Of a DNA stretch of 64,000 nucleotides, positions 44,067 through 53,361 are shown one piece after another. The notes below the pieces were generated by a model that was not told the origin of the DNA, did no database searches, and was given only the letters and a program-made list of their open reading frames with translations. The stretch's first letter is position 1. Each line of letters begins with the position of its first letter. The position numbers were made by a program, and so were the translations under genes. Origin of the DNA: JAUVZL01 sp965603515 (GTDB lineage Bacteria; Hydrothermota; Tepidihabitantia; SM23-42); the NCBI GenBank assembly GCA_965603515.1, contig CBFDDH010000001.1, positions 116,611 through 180,610 on the forward strand, read 5' to 3'.

Positions 44067-45199
44067 TCTCTGGAAAGAAGCGCCAGATACTCCTTTTCGA
44101 GTAACTCAATACTCTTCTTTATGTGGAAGTTCTTTATCACATTGGCATATCCTTGAGCAGATAGTCGCTCGTAGGTTGCCCGGTCCTCCAGTACTTCAAC
44201 TACCAGTGTAGCGAGCTTCTTATGATTTCGTTCCTCAAGAAGCACACCCCCTCCTTTGTCAATAACTTCCCGTGCGCCGCCGACCGTAAACCCAAGTATC
44301 GGAATTTTTGCTGCCATCGCCTCCAAAAGCACAATACCAAATGGCTCCCATTTCGATGTGAAAAGGAAAACGTCAAAGATACTCAGTAAATCCGGTACAT
44401 CTAACCGGTCGCCCAAGAACAAAATATCAACGTTGTACTGCAGAGACATCCTTTCAAGGGTCATACGCTTTTTCCCGTCACCAATGATCAAAAAAATGAC
44501 ATCCCGGCGTATTTTCTGAATTTCATGAGCCACCCTGATGAAATCATCCATACCCTTCTGTTCAACGAGTCGCCCGACTACACCAATCACCTTCTTGTGA
44601 CCGTTAATACTGAGGAGCTGCTTAATCTTACGTCTGTTCCTGCACTGCTGATATGGTTTCGGGTCTATACCGATATAGAGGGTTCTTATCTTTTGGGGGT
44701 CGATCGTCTTCAACCCCACGATTTGCTGTCTCACATATTCCGAATTTGCCAAGATGGCATCATACTGCCGTGCAAAATACTTATAAAACAAAATATCTCG
44801 GTGTGGACTCTTACCAAGAAAGTCACCGCCATGTTCAAAAAAAAACTTGGGGATAGTAGGATAGTTTAGTAAGTAGATGTTTAAAAAATAATTTCTGATG
44901 TGATTGTGGATAATGTGAGGTCGCCATCTCCTGATGATATATGAAATGCGCATACTTCGAGTGGCCGAAAACCCTGTTCTCATTCCAAGATAAGCAATCC
45001 GGGTGCCACTCTTAAGCATATCATCAGCAAGCCAACCACCCTCTGACAGAAAACATACGCTATGTTCAAATCTGGCCTTGTTAGAGTAGCGTGTAAGGTC
45101 CCGTAGAAACCTTTCCACGCCACCTGAATGCCCTGACCATAGAAAGTGTAAGACTTGTATTTTGTCGCTCATCCTGAATGCTGTTTCTGGTTTATTCAA
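44063..45199 (-). CDS. Glycosyltransferase family 4
   Basis: 378 residues. HSGGVERFLRDLTRY in the N-terminal domain and GVVGRLVEQKGMDDFIRV plus FTSKWEPFGIVLLEAMAAKIPI in the donor domain. The coupled start is TTG, overlapping the GT2 stop; an ATG nine codons later (MSDKIQVLHFL) is an alternative start. Specificity unknown. Confidence 0.93.
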   Translation of the reverse strand: MNKPETAFRMSDKIQVLHFLWSGHSGGVERFLRDLTRYSNKARFEHSVCFLSEGGWLADDMLKSGTRIAYLGMRTGFSATRSMRISYIIRRWRPHIIHNHIRNYFLNIYLLNYPTIPKFFFEHGGDFLGKSPHRDILFYKYFARQYDAILANSEYVRQQIVGLKTIDPQKIRTLYIGIDPKPYQQCRNRRKIKQLLSINGHKKVIGVVGRLVEQKGMDDFIRVAHEIQKIRRDVIFLIIGDGKKRMTLERMSLQYNVDILFLGDRLDVPDLLSIFDVFLFTSKWEPFGIVLLEAMAAKIPILGFTVGGAREVIDKGGGVLLEERNHKKLATLVVEVLEDRATYERLSAQGYANVIKNFHIKKSIELLEKEYLALLSRE

Positions 45200-46074
45200 G
45201 TGCCCACCACATTTCTAAATACCTTACTTGAATTACCAAACAATCTCGTTGCTATCTCTCGCCATTCCCGTTTTTGTATTAAATGAAAGAGATTTTGAAA
45301 ACGCTCGAACCAAGGGATAAGTATATTCACCCACAGATGCATATAACTCATTGGTATATCATGCCTTTGAGAAATCAACAACCTTTCGCTATGGACTCTT
45401 TTTCTATTCATGGTCTCTATTCTAGACGCTGGGTGAATTCTAAAATATCCTAGTATTTCCGGAAGATAGTAAAATCTCTTACTGGTCTCGGCCATCCTCA
45501 AAAACCAATCCCAGTCACCAAATGTAGGAATACTGTTATCAATAAGAATCCCTTCTAGCTGTATCAACGATGCCTTGATGAACGTAACGCTCGGATTAGT
45601 GAAACAGTACCTTCTGAGCCATCTATTGGAGAAAGATATAGTAAACATAATCCTCTTATGTTTTCTTTTCGCCATAAAGGAACGAAGTTTTCCATACACG
45701 ATATCCATGACGGGTCTATCATTGAATACATCTACAATTTTCTGAACTGTATCTTTAGTATAAAGATCATCAGAATTTATCCAACCAAGGATTTGCCCAC
45801 GAGCCATCATAAAACCTCTGTTCACTGCATCATATTGACCTTCGTCTCTGTTTGATAGCCACTTCAACCTTTTGTCTTTTTCATACTTCTTTATTATATC
45901 AATCGTGTTATCAGTTGATCCACCATCCATGATAATGTATTCGATATTATCATAGGTTTGACTGAGGACACTTTGAATCGTGTCCTCAATGTATTCCCCC
46001 TGGTTTAGTGAGGGGGTAATAATTGAGACTAATGGTTTATTCACGTCAGCTGGTTTTTTTGAGGAATTTGGCAT
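45196..46074 (-). CDS. Glycosyltransferase family 2
   Basis: 292 residues from the ATG at 46074; a TTG four codons earlier is possible. GT-A fold: VSIITPSLNQGEYIEDTIQS, IMDGGSTDNT and the WINSDDLY (DxD-like) motif. The C-terminus is basic and aromatic. Overlaps the Wzy gene by about 29 bases. Adds a sugar to the lipid-linked repeat unit. Confidence 0.93.
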   Translation of the reverse strand: MPNSSKKPADVNKPLVSIITPSLNQGEYIEDTIQSVLSQTYDNIEYIIMDGGSTDNTIDIIKKYEKDKRLKWLSNRDEGQYDAVNRGFMMARGQILGWINSDDLYTKDTVQKIVDVFNDRPVMDIVYGKLRSFMAKRKHKRIMFTISFSNRWLRRYCFTNPSVTFIKASLIQLEGILIDNSIPTFGDWDWFLRMAETSKRFYYLPEILGYFRIHPASRIETMNRKRVHSERLLISQRHDIPMSYMHLWVNILIPWFERFQNLFHLIQKREWREIATRLFGNSSKVFRNVVGT

Positions 46075-47518
46075 AAGCCCCGGCAACCATCGCGATCACG
46101 ATGAAAAGCTGATTATAGGTTTCTGTACCACCGACAATAAATGGAATGATGCTATATGCAAGAAACATTAGTGCAAAGAGACCGACAATCTTATAGTCTC
46201 GAAACCTATCTTGATTAAATAGTATAGAAGCCGCTCTTATGCACGCGATATAGATAAATATGAATGGTAATAGACCAACAATGCCCTGGGTGTATAAGGT
46301 ACCAAGGAAAAACCCATGCCCGCCGAAACGCAAGTTCTGTGCAAAGAAAAACTCAGGGGTACCAGACATCCTCCCCCCGATCTCAGTGGCACCAACTCCG
46401 ACGCCGAACAGAATGTTCTGCCCAAACATATCCCAGTATGTTGTGAACAGCTCATAACGGAAAGAAGTAAGTCTATCGATATCTGTCGAGAAATACATTA
46501 TCCGGGTCATCTGTTTGGGAAACAAACCAATATTTGGTACCAGATAGAAAATAAGACCAACAATCGTGAAAGCGACCAACAGACGCTTCTTCTTAGTCAA
46601 AAAGGCCCACGCAACAAGACCAACGAGCGTACCGAAAATAAAGTTACGCGTGGCACTCAAAATCAAACCGAGCGCCAAGAAACCGAGCAACATTATTCTC
46701 AGAACAGGTTTGATGCGCACCATATTTGATATCAATAGAAGAATACCAAAAGGCGTTATCCACAAGATATAACTCCTGATCGCTCCAGTGTATGGATCAA
46801 TCACCTTCTTCCAAAGACCGGTAAGTATCGTATCAGTAGCAAGAACACCATTCTCCTGAAGGCTTACGATCATCCTATAGAGCGGATCGATAAATGTCGT
46901 CAACATGCCAATAGAAGTTATCACAAGCACCATCACGATCATCACCTTACTCAAACGCCGGGTGAATACGTGGTCGGTCTCGGCAAGGTAGGCTACTGAG
47001 AAAAACAATGAAAACATCAATAATTTCTCATAGTAATATCTAATACCGCCCATTTCTTCGGCAATACCCGCCACTGAACTTGCGGGTAAGGGGAACCGCG
47101 CATAATTAAATACAAGCACCCCCGCATAAATAACCAGCGGGATGAAAAAGGGATTTGCCTTTACTGAAAAAACCCCGGCTTTTTCCTTGGCAGTCATGTT
47201 CTTCAGAAAAACCAGAAGAAATAAAATAACAAATATCGGCTCCGCCACCCAGACTATCCTCAACCTCATAATAATACCTAAGGAAAGAGGCGTGAACATA
47301 AAAATGATCAAAGCATAACAGATCATGTCAGGCCTGTTAAAGATGATAAATAATAAAAAGGCAATAATACCAAGCATTAAAATCTGGGTAAATGTGAATA
47401 TGCCGAAAGCGATGAATATGCCAAGCGCCAGTGCGAGAAAGACCAAGACTAAGTAGTAATTCAGTCTACTATCATGAATGGCGGTATCTGGTTTCTTAAA
47501 AGGGGTTGTGGTATTCAT
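46046..47518 (-). CDS. O-antigen/exopolysaccharide polymerase or ligase (Wzy/WaaL type)
   Basis: 490 residues with about eleven hydrophobic segments and a large soluble loop before the last helices; the GVGVGATEIGGRM and GGHGFFLGTLYTQGIVGLLPF stretch matches the Wzy_C (O-antigen ligase) domain, in which the H-x-x-(x)-L-x3-x-x-G pattern is conserved. It starts in the stop codon of the flippase gene. It links repeat units in the periplasm. Polymerase versus ligase is not decidable. Confidence 0.88.
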   Translation of the reverse strand: MNTTTPFKKPDTAIHDSRLNYYLVLVFLALALGIFIAFGIFTFTQILMLGIIAFLLFIIFNRPDMICYALIIFMFTPLSLGIIMRLRIVWVAEPIFVILFLLVFLKNMTAKEKAGVFSVKANPFFIPLVIYAGVLVFNYARFPLPASSVAGIAEEMGGIRYYYEKLLMFSLFFSVAYLAETDHVFTRRLSKVMIVMVLVITSIGMLTTFIDPLYRMIVSLQENGVLATDTILTGLWKKVIDPYTGAIRSYILWITPFGILLLISNMVRIKPVLRIMLLGFLALGLILSATRNFIFGTLVGLVAWAFLTKKKRLLVAFTIVGLIFYLVPNIGLFPKQMTRIMYFSTDIDRLTSFRYELFTTYWDMFGQNILFGVGVGATEIGGRMSGTPEFFFAQNLRFGGHGFFLGTLYTQGIVGLLPFIFIYIACIRAASILFNQDRFRDYKIVGLFALMFLAYSIIPFIVGGTETYNQLFIVIAMVAGAYAKFLKKTS

Positions 47519-48810
47519 ACTATTCTAATGTTTCTGATTTTATTGTGATACATAATCATCAACACAACAGATGAAATGGCAATAGATGAAGCATAGACCG
47601 TGACCAATAACTGGAAGTTAATAATATCGAAGAAAATCAAAACCACGACCAGGATAAAATTTAGAACAGTCTGTATGAGATGATTAAAAAAACAAAATCT
47701 TACCTGTCCAGTACCCATGAAGTAATAATAACTCGGTACTGACAATAAATTGATCAGGTATCCTACAATGATGATTCGGAAGGCAATAGTGATAACCTTA
47801 CAATACCCTGCGGACAACCACAATTTCAAAAGCGGTTCGCCGATGAAAAGCAACAATATAAAAACGGAAGAGCCAACAAGAACATTGAGTCTGTTAACTC
47901 TCCTCATCATCTCAAATGTCCTGACTTTCGCATTCTTAATCGTGGCAGATAGACGACTGACCTCAGGCATGATCGCGCTTATGCCACGTTCAAACAGACC
48001 TCTAATCTGAAGAACGATTTTGTTAGCAACCTCAAAATAAGCGACCTCAGCAAGACCGATATAACGAGCGATCACGATCTTTATAAAGGGCTCGAGAAGT
48101 ATCGAAAGTATCTTTGAGACCGTCATTGTGCCGCCGAATTTTAATAACTTAACGAGATACTCCTTCTTATGTGCAAATGGTTTATAATAAAGTCCGATTC
48201 TCTTGCTGATGAAGAAGCTACTCAGTATGAGAACCGACAGGAACGACAAAGCCTGTCCCATATAGATACCCCAGATTTTATAACCATTGATAAAAAATAG
48301 TACCGCCATGATCAAACCAATGAATCTTCCAACCAGGAAGATGTAACTTGCCTGATCAAATCTTCCCAGACCTTTAAGTATCGCATTTATATAGTTGACT
48401 ACCAGGATGAATATAGAGAGAATCACAACATAATGGAATAATGCATGAAATCTTATGATATCGGCACCTTCTAAATTGAGTAAGGATGCAAAAAAATTAC
48501 CAAGCAGCGAGCAAGCGGCGCATAAAATAAAACCGTTGACTATCAACAGATTCAGTCCTGTTGATATATAGCGAACTACATCTTCTATTGCTCCTTTCTG
48601 ATACTTCTCAGAAACATATTTTATGAGCGCTTCATCAATGCCAAAATTGCCGATCGAACCAAAGTAAATTAATACACTCAATATCGCCCAAAGACCATAA
48701 AGCTCTGCACCCAAGAAATTTAAGTAGACCGGATAAGCTACAACGCTTACAATAATACTGCCGGCTGCAGCAAGTGAACCTGAAAAGATGTTCTTTCTCA
48801 ATTGTGACAT
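47515..48810 (-). CDS. Wzx-type polysaccharide flippase (MOP/MATE superfamily)
   Basis: 431 residues with twelve or more predicted membrane helices; N-terminus SQLRKNIFSGSLAAAGSIIVSVVAYPVYL and the YGLWAILSVLIYF segment are typical of polysaccharide biosynthesis flippases. It moves undecaprenyl-linked repeat units across the inner membrane. It sits directly before the polymerase, as in Wzx/Wzy systems. Confidence 0.9.
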   Translation of the reverse strand: MSQLRKNIFSGSLAAAGSIIVSVVAYPVYLNFLGAELYGLWAILSVLIYFGSIGNFGIDEALIKYVSEKYQKGAIEDVVRYISTGLNLLIVNGFILCAACSLLGNFFASLLNLEGADIIRFHALFHYVVILSIFILVVNYINAILKGLGRFDQASYIFLVGRFIGLIMAVLFFINGYKIWGIYMGQALSFLSVLILSSFFISKRIGLYYKPFAHKKEYLVKLLKFGGTMTVSKILSILLEPFIKIVIARYIGLAEVAYFEVANKIVLQIRGLFERGISAIMPEVSRLSATIKNAKVRTFEMMRRVNRLNVLVGSSVFILLLFIGEPLLKLWLSAGYCKVITIAFRIIIVGYLINLLSVPSYYYFMGTGQVRFCFFNHLIQTVLNFILVVVLIFFDIINFQLLVTVYASSIAISSVVLMIMYHNKIRNIRIV

Positions 48811-48817
48811 GATTTCG

Positions 48818-49945
48818 TCATATTTTCTTTAAAAGAACGTCCCTTAATAATTCCCCCCCAGCATTCCAATTCAAGATTTCGTCAAACCGTTTGCGGGATG
48901 ACTCGCACAAGTCAATATAGGATGTCTTATCCCTTACCAGCTGAGCGATTTTTAGTGCATAATCATTACCCGACGCATCAGCCGGCATTAGAAACCCATT
49001 TACTCCATCTTTAACAATTTCAGGAATTCCACCAGTGTCACTTGCCAAAACAGGTACACCATAGGCATTTGCTTCACACAACACCAATCCGTAGCATTCT
49101 TCTTTTGACGGTAAAATTAGGAAATGAACATTCCGGTACAGCCAATCCAGTTGCTTAGCATCACCATACACATTCTTGTCCAGAAATGAGAAAACTTTCA
49201 TCTGCGCATGCTGGAATTTCTTGGGAGGTACACAACCTACGACAAATAAATTTGTTTCTATTCCCATATCCTGAAGAACAATGAAGGTTTGGAAAACCGT
49301 TTCCCCTCCTTTCCGACACCAGTCCTTTGCCACAAAAAGAAGTTGCAATGGTATTGATAGACTATTATTGTTCCCGCGTTTTTCAGGGATCATATCGAAA
49401 TTAGCGCCAAATGGTATTACCTTAATTTTTTCCCTTTCTATGCTATAATCGTCAACAGCCGAAGAAGCTGCCCATTGAGACGCAAAACATACAAACGCAC
49501 ACCGCTTGAAAGCATTATTCTCCATAAGATTACCATCTCTAATAGATTCAGCACACAGCTGTTTAAAATAGTAGTCAACCATGACCGCAAATGTGGCATC
49601 CAACCATACCACGATTGGCAAATCTGTTTTGAGATGGGCTATGGGGATCGTGGACGGACTAAAAATCAGATCAAATTTAGATTGTTGCAGCTTTTCTTCG
49701 ATCTGTCGCGCATAATATACGCCCATTTCTTCAGTCCGTTCTGCAAGGTACTGCTCCTGCTGTAGTTTATAATAAAATCTTTTGAGGTGATGACGGAACG
49801 TTGCCCGATTTTTCAAATTGCCGATATACGTAACATCACCAATATACTTGTTCACTGTTTGGGCAATATAATATTCCAATCCGGACCAGGTATTTTTATC
49901 CGAGGGGTCATTGACCGTAACGTAAGCGACTCTAAGATGCCCCAT
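48818..49945 (-). CDS. Glycosyltransferase family 4
   Basis: 375 residues. Donor-site motif LPSKEECYGLVLCEANAYGVPVLA; N-terminal VTVNDPSDKNTWSGLEYYI is typical of some GT4 enzymes acting on oligosaccharides. Lies 18 bases downstream of the epimerase gene and 7 bases upstream of the flippase. Confidence 0.92.
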   Translation of the reverse strand: MGHLRVAYVTVNDPSDKNTWSGLEYYIAQTVNKYIGDVTYIGNLKNRATFRHHLKRFYYKLQQEQYLAERTEEMGVYYARQIEEKLQQSKFDLIFSPSTIPIAHLKTDLPIVVWLDATFAVMVDYYFKQLCAESIRDGNLMENNAFKRCAFVCFASQWAASSAVDDYSIEREKIKVIPFGANFDMIPEKRGNNNSLSIPLQLLFVAKDWCRKGGETVFQTFIVLQDMGIETNLFVVGCVPPKKFQHAQMKVFSFLDKNVYGDAKQLDWLYRNVHFLILPSKEECYGLVLCEANAYGVPVLASDTGGIPEIVKDGVNGFLMPADASGNDYALKIAQLVRDKTSYIDLCESSRKRFDEILNWNAGGELLRDVLLKKI

Positions 49946-49963
49946 TGCTGTGCATGATAACTA

Positions 49964-50938
49964 TCAACTTTTTTTGTCTGGTTGTCCTATAGATCGATAC
50001 CAATCAATCGTCTCTTTCAATCCATCTTCAAAATGTGTTTTCGCCTTGAACCCTAACTCTTTCTCTGCTTTTGATGTATCGAGCGTCCTCCGTGGTTGTC
50101 CATCAGGTTTTGAAGCATCCCAGACGATACGACCATGAAAACCCGTTAATCTGACGATGAGCTCGGCCAGTTCTTTAATGGAAATCTCAAAACCAGCGCC
50201 AATATTAACTGGCTCTGGAGCATTATAATGTTCGGTTGCCAGAATAATCGCTTCAGCACAATCATCAACATAGAGAAACTCTCTTGAGGCATTACCTGTA
50301 CCCCACACCTCAATCTCTTCCTTATTCCCGTCAACCGCATCAAAACACTTCTTGATAAGCGCAGGAATAACATGAGAACTGGCTGGATCAAAATTATCAC
50401 CTGGTCCGTACAGATTAACTGGCATCAAAAAAATTGCATTGAAACCGTACTGCTTGCGATACGCCTGAGATTGAACAAGCAACATCTTCTTTGCAAGTCC
50501 GTACGGGGCATTGGTTTCTTCGGGGTAACCGTTCCATAGATCATCTTCTTTGAATGGGACCGGTGTAAATTTAGGATAGCAGCATATCGTACCGATCGCA
50601 ACGAATTTTTCGACTTTGTACCTGCGTCCATATTCCATAAGTTGAGCGCCCATCATTAGATTATCATAGAAAAACTCGCCCGGGTGTTCTCGGTTTGCAC
50701 CAATGCCACCAACCCGAGCCGCAAGATGGATTACGATTTCAGGCTTTATTTCCTCATACATACTGGTAATACCATCGAGCGCGCGCAAGTCAAAATCATC
50801 AAGATCCGCGACCGTGACCTTTTTATAGCCTCGGTCATTGAACACCCTGACCAGATGACAACCGAGGAATCCTTTACCACCGGTTATGCAAATACGTTTA
50901 TTTCTCACTTCACTCGATCCATTCAAGTTACTGATCAA
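49964..50938 (-). CDS. fcl: GDP-L-fucose synthase-type NAD-dependent epimerase/reductase
   Basis: 324 residues, extended SDR. Rossmann motif ITGGKGFLG, the GFS-type AARVGGIGANREHPG segment and the catalytic YGLAKK (Tyr-x3-Lys), and NLYGPGDNFDP. It would turn GDP-4-keto-6-deoxymannose into GDP-fucose; GDP-mannose dehydratase is not in the window. The start is TTG, overlapping the stop of the response-regulator gene (4 bases); a GTG ten codons later is an alternative. Confidence 0.9.
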   Translation of the reverse strand: MISNLNGSSEVRNKRICITGGKGFLGCHLVRVFNDRGYKKVTVADLDDFDLRALDGITSMYEEIKPEIVIHLAARVGGIGANREHPGEFFYDNLMMGAQLMEYGRRYKVEKFVAIGTICCYPKFTPVPFKEDDLWNGYPEETNAPYGLAKKMLLVQSQAYRKQYGFNAIFLMPVNLYGPGDNFDPASSHVIPALIKKCFDAVDGNKEEIEVWGTGNASREFLYVDDCAEAIILATEHYNAPEPVNIGAGFEISIKELAELIVRLTGFHGRIVWDASKPDGQPRRTLDTSKAEKELGFKAKTHFEDGLKETIDWYRSIGQPDKKS

Positions 50939-52056
50939 CGAGCTCCGCTGAGCATGTCGACCGGCACAACGAATAGCTCGATATAACTCGTGGAACCGAT
51001 ATTAATAGGGTTAGCGATAATAAAAGCATCGACCTCTTTTTTATTGCTGTCCATTATCTTGACTTTCAAGGGTGGCTCTTCTGATTGCACCTGTTGGACA
51101 ATATTGTTTATCGCGGTCTCGCGCAGGGATTCAACAAAGAGATTCTCCAAATCCATATCGAATATCTTCTCTGGTTCGTAGCCGAACAGCTCAATCGCTT
51201 TTTGGTTTGCATCCGCAACTTTATACTCGTCAGAATCAATGAAGATAATGGGAACACGTGCATCATCAAAAAGTCGTTCGTACTTGGTCATGGCTTCGGC
51301 CTGCTGCCCAGTATCTAAAACCGGCTCTCTCAAGTAATGGACAAGACCACCACCACCCGCAAAAACCTGGGGATAGACACTACAATTTAATCTCTGTTTC
51401 AACCCTCTAAACAGAATTATGTCATTCACTGGTTCCCCGGTATCCCGAGCGCGTTTGCCCGGGCAATCATCAAGTGCGTGATCAACACAGTGAAATACCT
51501 CATAGCACTTCTTGCCGACAACATCCTTGACGCCTTTACCCAATGTCTGGAAGGTCGCCAAATTTGCACGCAATATCGTATAGTCGAAATCGGTCACGAA
51601 TAGCGGATCTTCAATGGCGTCTACGGTGGCTTCCCATTCTTTCTTCGCAGCAGTCACGGTAAGTAAAAGGCGCCGGTTTTCCCGGGCAAGCTCACCTTGA
51701 CGCAATGCGCGGTCAGTGACACTCTTGATCTTTGCTTCACTCAAGGGCTTAATCAAATATCCGCTGATGTCAAGAACTTGACCTTTTGCCATACTCTCAG
51801 GGAATGCATAAGTGGTTACAATGACTACCTCGGTCTCTGGATACGCTTTTTTGACATCGTCCACTAACTTATCATAGGCAATTTCTCTAATGTATACATC
51901 GATGAATACAAGGTCGAACTTCTCTTCCCGGCATTTGGTAACTGCGCTACTCGGAACATCAAGACAGCTAACTTTGTGGCCTTCCTTTTCCAGTGCCTTA
52001 CTTATTGATTTAGCAAGGCCATCATCATGGCTTATCAGTAATATCTTTGCCTTCAT
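50935..52056 (-). CDS. Response regulator with two PAS domains, first gene of the polysaccharide operon
   Basis: 373 residues. ATG chosen six bases after GGAGG (an earlier ATG abuts the site). N-terminal receiver domain with phospho-acceptor Asp53 (LVFIDVY), Thr81/82 and Lys103 (YLIKPLSE). A short coiled region leads to PAS 1 (about 140-240) with CYEVFHCVDHALDDCPGKRA, a Cys/His-rich motif of the PAS group that can hold a cluster or metal, then PAS 2 (about 255-370). No output kinase, DNA-binding or GGDEF domain, so it works by protein contact. It likely links a two-component signal to polysaccharide production. Confidence 0.9.
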   Translation of the reverse strand: MKAKILLISHDDGLAKSISKALEKEGHKVSCLDVPSSAVTKCREEKFDLVFIDVYIREIAYDKLVDDVKKAYPETEVVIVTTYAFPESMAKGQVLDISGYLIKPLSEAKIKSVTDRALRQGELARENRRLLLTVTAAKKEWEATVDAIEDPLFVTDFDYTILRANLATFQTLGKGVKDVVGKKCYEVFHCVDHALDDCPGKRARDTGEPVNDIILFRGLKQRLNCSVYPQVFAGGGGLVHYLREPVLDTGQQAEAMTKYERLFDDARVPIIFIDSDEYKVADANQKAIELFGYEPEKIFDMDLENLFVESLRETAINNIVQQVQSEEPPLKVKIMDSNKKEVDAFIIANPINIGSTSYIELFVVPVDMLSGAR

Positions 52057-52187
52057 AATCATCCTCCATAAGGCATTGTTCTACTCAACAATGTCAAATC
52101 GTCAATAATCACATCCACCCTGCAGAAAATCCGTAAGCTACTGCGATTGTCAACTAGTCTTCATAAAAAACTGACCTAATCAATGAA

Positions 52188-52215
52188 ATTATATATATAT
52201 TTCTATTCCTGTCAA
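52188..52215 (-). promoter_or_regulatory. Consensus sigma70 promoter of the polysaccharide operon
   Basis: Minus-strand TTGACA (52215-52210), 16-base spacer, TATAAT (52193-52188), divergent from the hisC promoter 22 bases away. Predicted leader about 125 bases. Confidence 0.9.
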
Positions 52216-52236
52216 TTACCTTCCTGGAAATTCCTC

Positions 52237-52264
52237 TTGCATTCGGGCTATATTTGCCTATACT
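52237..52264 (+). promoter_or_regulatory. Promoter of hisC-ptb-mfd, apparently leaderless
   Basis: TTGCAT (52237-52242), 16-base spacer, TATACT (52259-52264). The hisC ATG begins only 8 bases after the -10 box, so transcription would start at or next to the ATG. No Shine-Dalgarno is present. Confidence 0.75.
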
Positions 52265-52272
52265 GTTGATTA

Positions 52273-53358
52273 ATGATTGAACTAAGAAATTTTGTCCACA
52301 ATATCCGACCTTACAAACCAGGGAAACCAATCGAAGAAGTAGTGAGACAATTAGGTATAAAAGAAGATATCATCAAGTTAGCCTCCAATGAAAACCCCCT
52401 TGGACCATCCCCCAAGGCAGTCCAGGCGATCATGAATGCAGTTGGTGATGCAAACCTCTACCCTGATGATAACTGTTTCTATTTAAAGAAAAGAATGCAG
52501 GAAAAATTCGGCCAGCCACCTGAACACATCATAATAGGCAGTGGTTCTGTAGAGCTAATTGAACTCATCTTCAAGGCTTACGTCAATCCGGGTGATGAAA
52601 TTATCATGAGCGAACCTTCGTTTATCATGTACAAAATCGCCTGCCATATTTTTGGCGGTAAGCGTATTGCTATCCCGCTCAAAGATTTTAGACATGACAT
52701 CAAAGGCATGTCAAAATCGATAAACCACAAGACAAAGATCGTTATCATGGATAACCCCATCAACCCAACCGGCACAATAGTGAATAAAGATGAATTCGAG
52801 CAGTTCATAAAACAGCTGCCTGATAGTGTACTCCTGGTCCTTGATGAGGCTTACCGAGAATACATCGAGGATGAGAATTATCCAAATTCACTTGAATACA
52901 TAAACACCCACCATAATATTATCATCCTCCATACTTTTTCAAAAATTTATGGTCTTGCCGGACTGCGCGTGGGATATGGTTTTTCCAGTCTCGAAATCAT
53001 CACCGCACTTATGAAGGTCAGATTACCTTTCAATGTCAACCTCTTCGCTCAGATCGCAGCAAGCGCGGCACTGAACGACACCGAATATGTAAAAAAGAGC
53101 CTCAAGAACAATGAAGATGGGAAAAGATATCTCTACAAGGAACTGGACCGTCTCAAATTGAAATATACGGCAACATATGGTAATTTTCTCTTGGTCCATT
53201 TCGATAACGAAGCGATATCGGTATTTGAACAAGCTCAAAAAAGAGGACTAATTTTAAGAACCGTGCGGGAATACGGCTTAACTAATTCCCTGCGGGTAAC
53301 TATTGGCACACCGTCCCAAAACAAAAAACTCATAGCGGTCCTCGAGTCCATCATTTAG
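52273..53358 (+). CDS. hisC: Histidinol-phosphate aminotransferase
   Basis: 361 residues, normal HisC length. LASNENPLGPSPKAVQ, DNPINPTGT, LDEAYREY and the PLP lysine in HTFSKIYGLAGLRVGYG are all present. It transaminates imidazole acetol-phosphate in histidine synthesis, though HisC-like enzymes can also use aromatic amino acids; no other his gene is near, and it is followed three bases later by phosphotransbutyrylase. The start lacks a ribosome site and lies at the predicted transcript start. Confidence 0.92.
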   Translation: MIELRNFVHNIRPYKPGKPIEEVVRQLGIKEDIIKLASNENPLGPSPKAVQAIMNAVGDANLYPDDNCFYLKKRMQEKFGQPPEHIIIGSGSVELIELIFKAYVNPGDEIIMSEPSFIMYKIACHIFGGKRIAIPLKDFRHDIKGMSKSINHKTKIVIMDNPINPTGTIVNKDEFEQFIKQLPDSVLLVLDEAYREYIEDENYPNSLEYINTHHNIIILHTFSKIYGLAGLRVGYGFSSLEIITALMKVRLPFNVNLFAQIAASAALNDTEYVKKSLKNNEDGKRYLYKELDRLKLKYTATYGNFLLVHFDNEAISVFEQAQKRGLILRTVREYGLTNSLRVTIGTPSQNKKLIAVLESII

Positions 53359-53361
53359 TAG

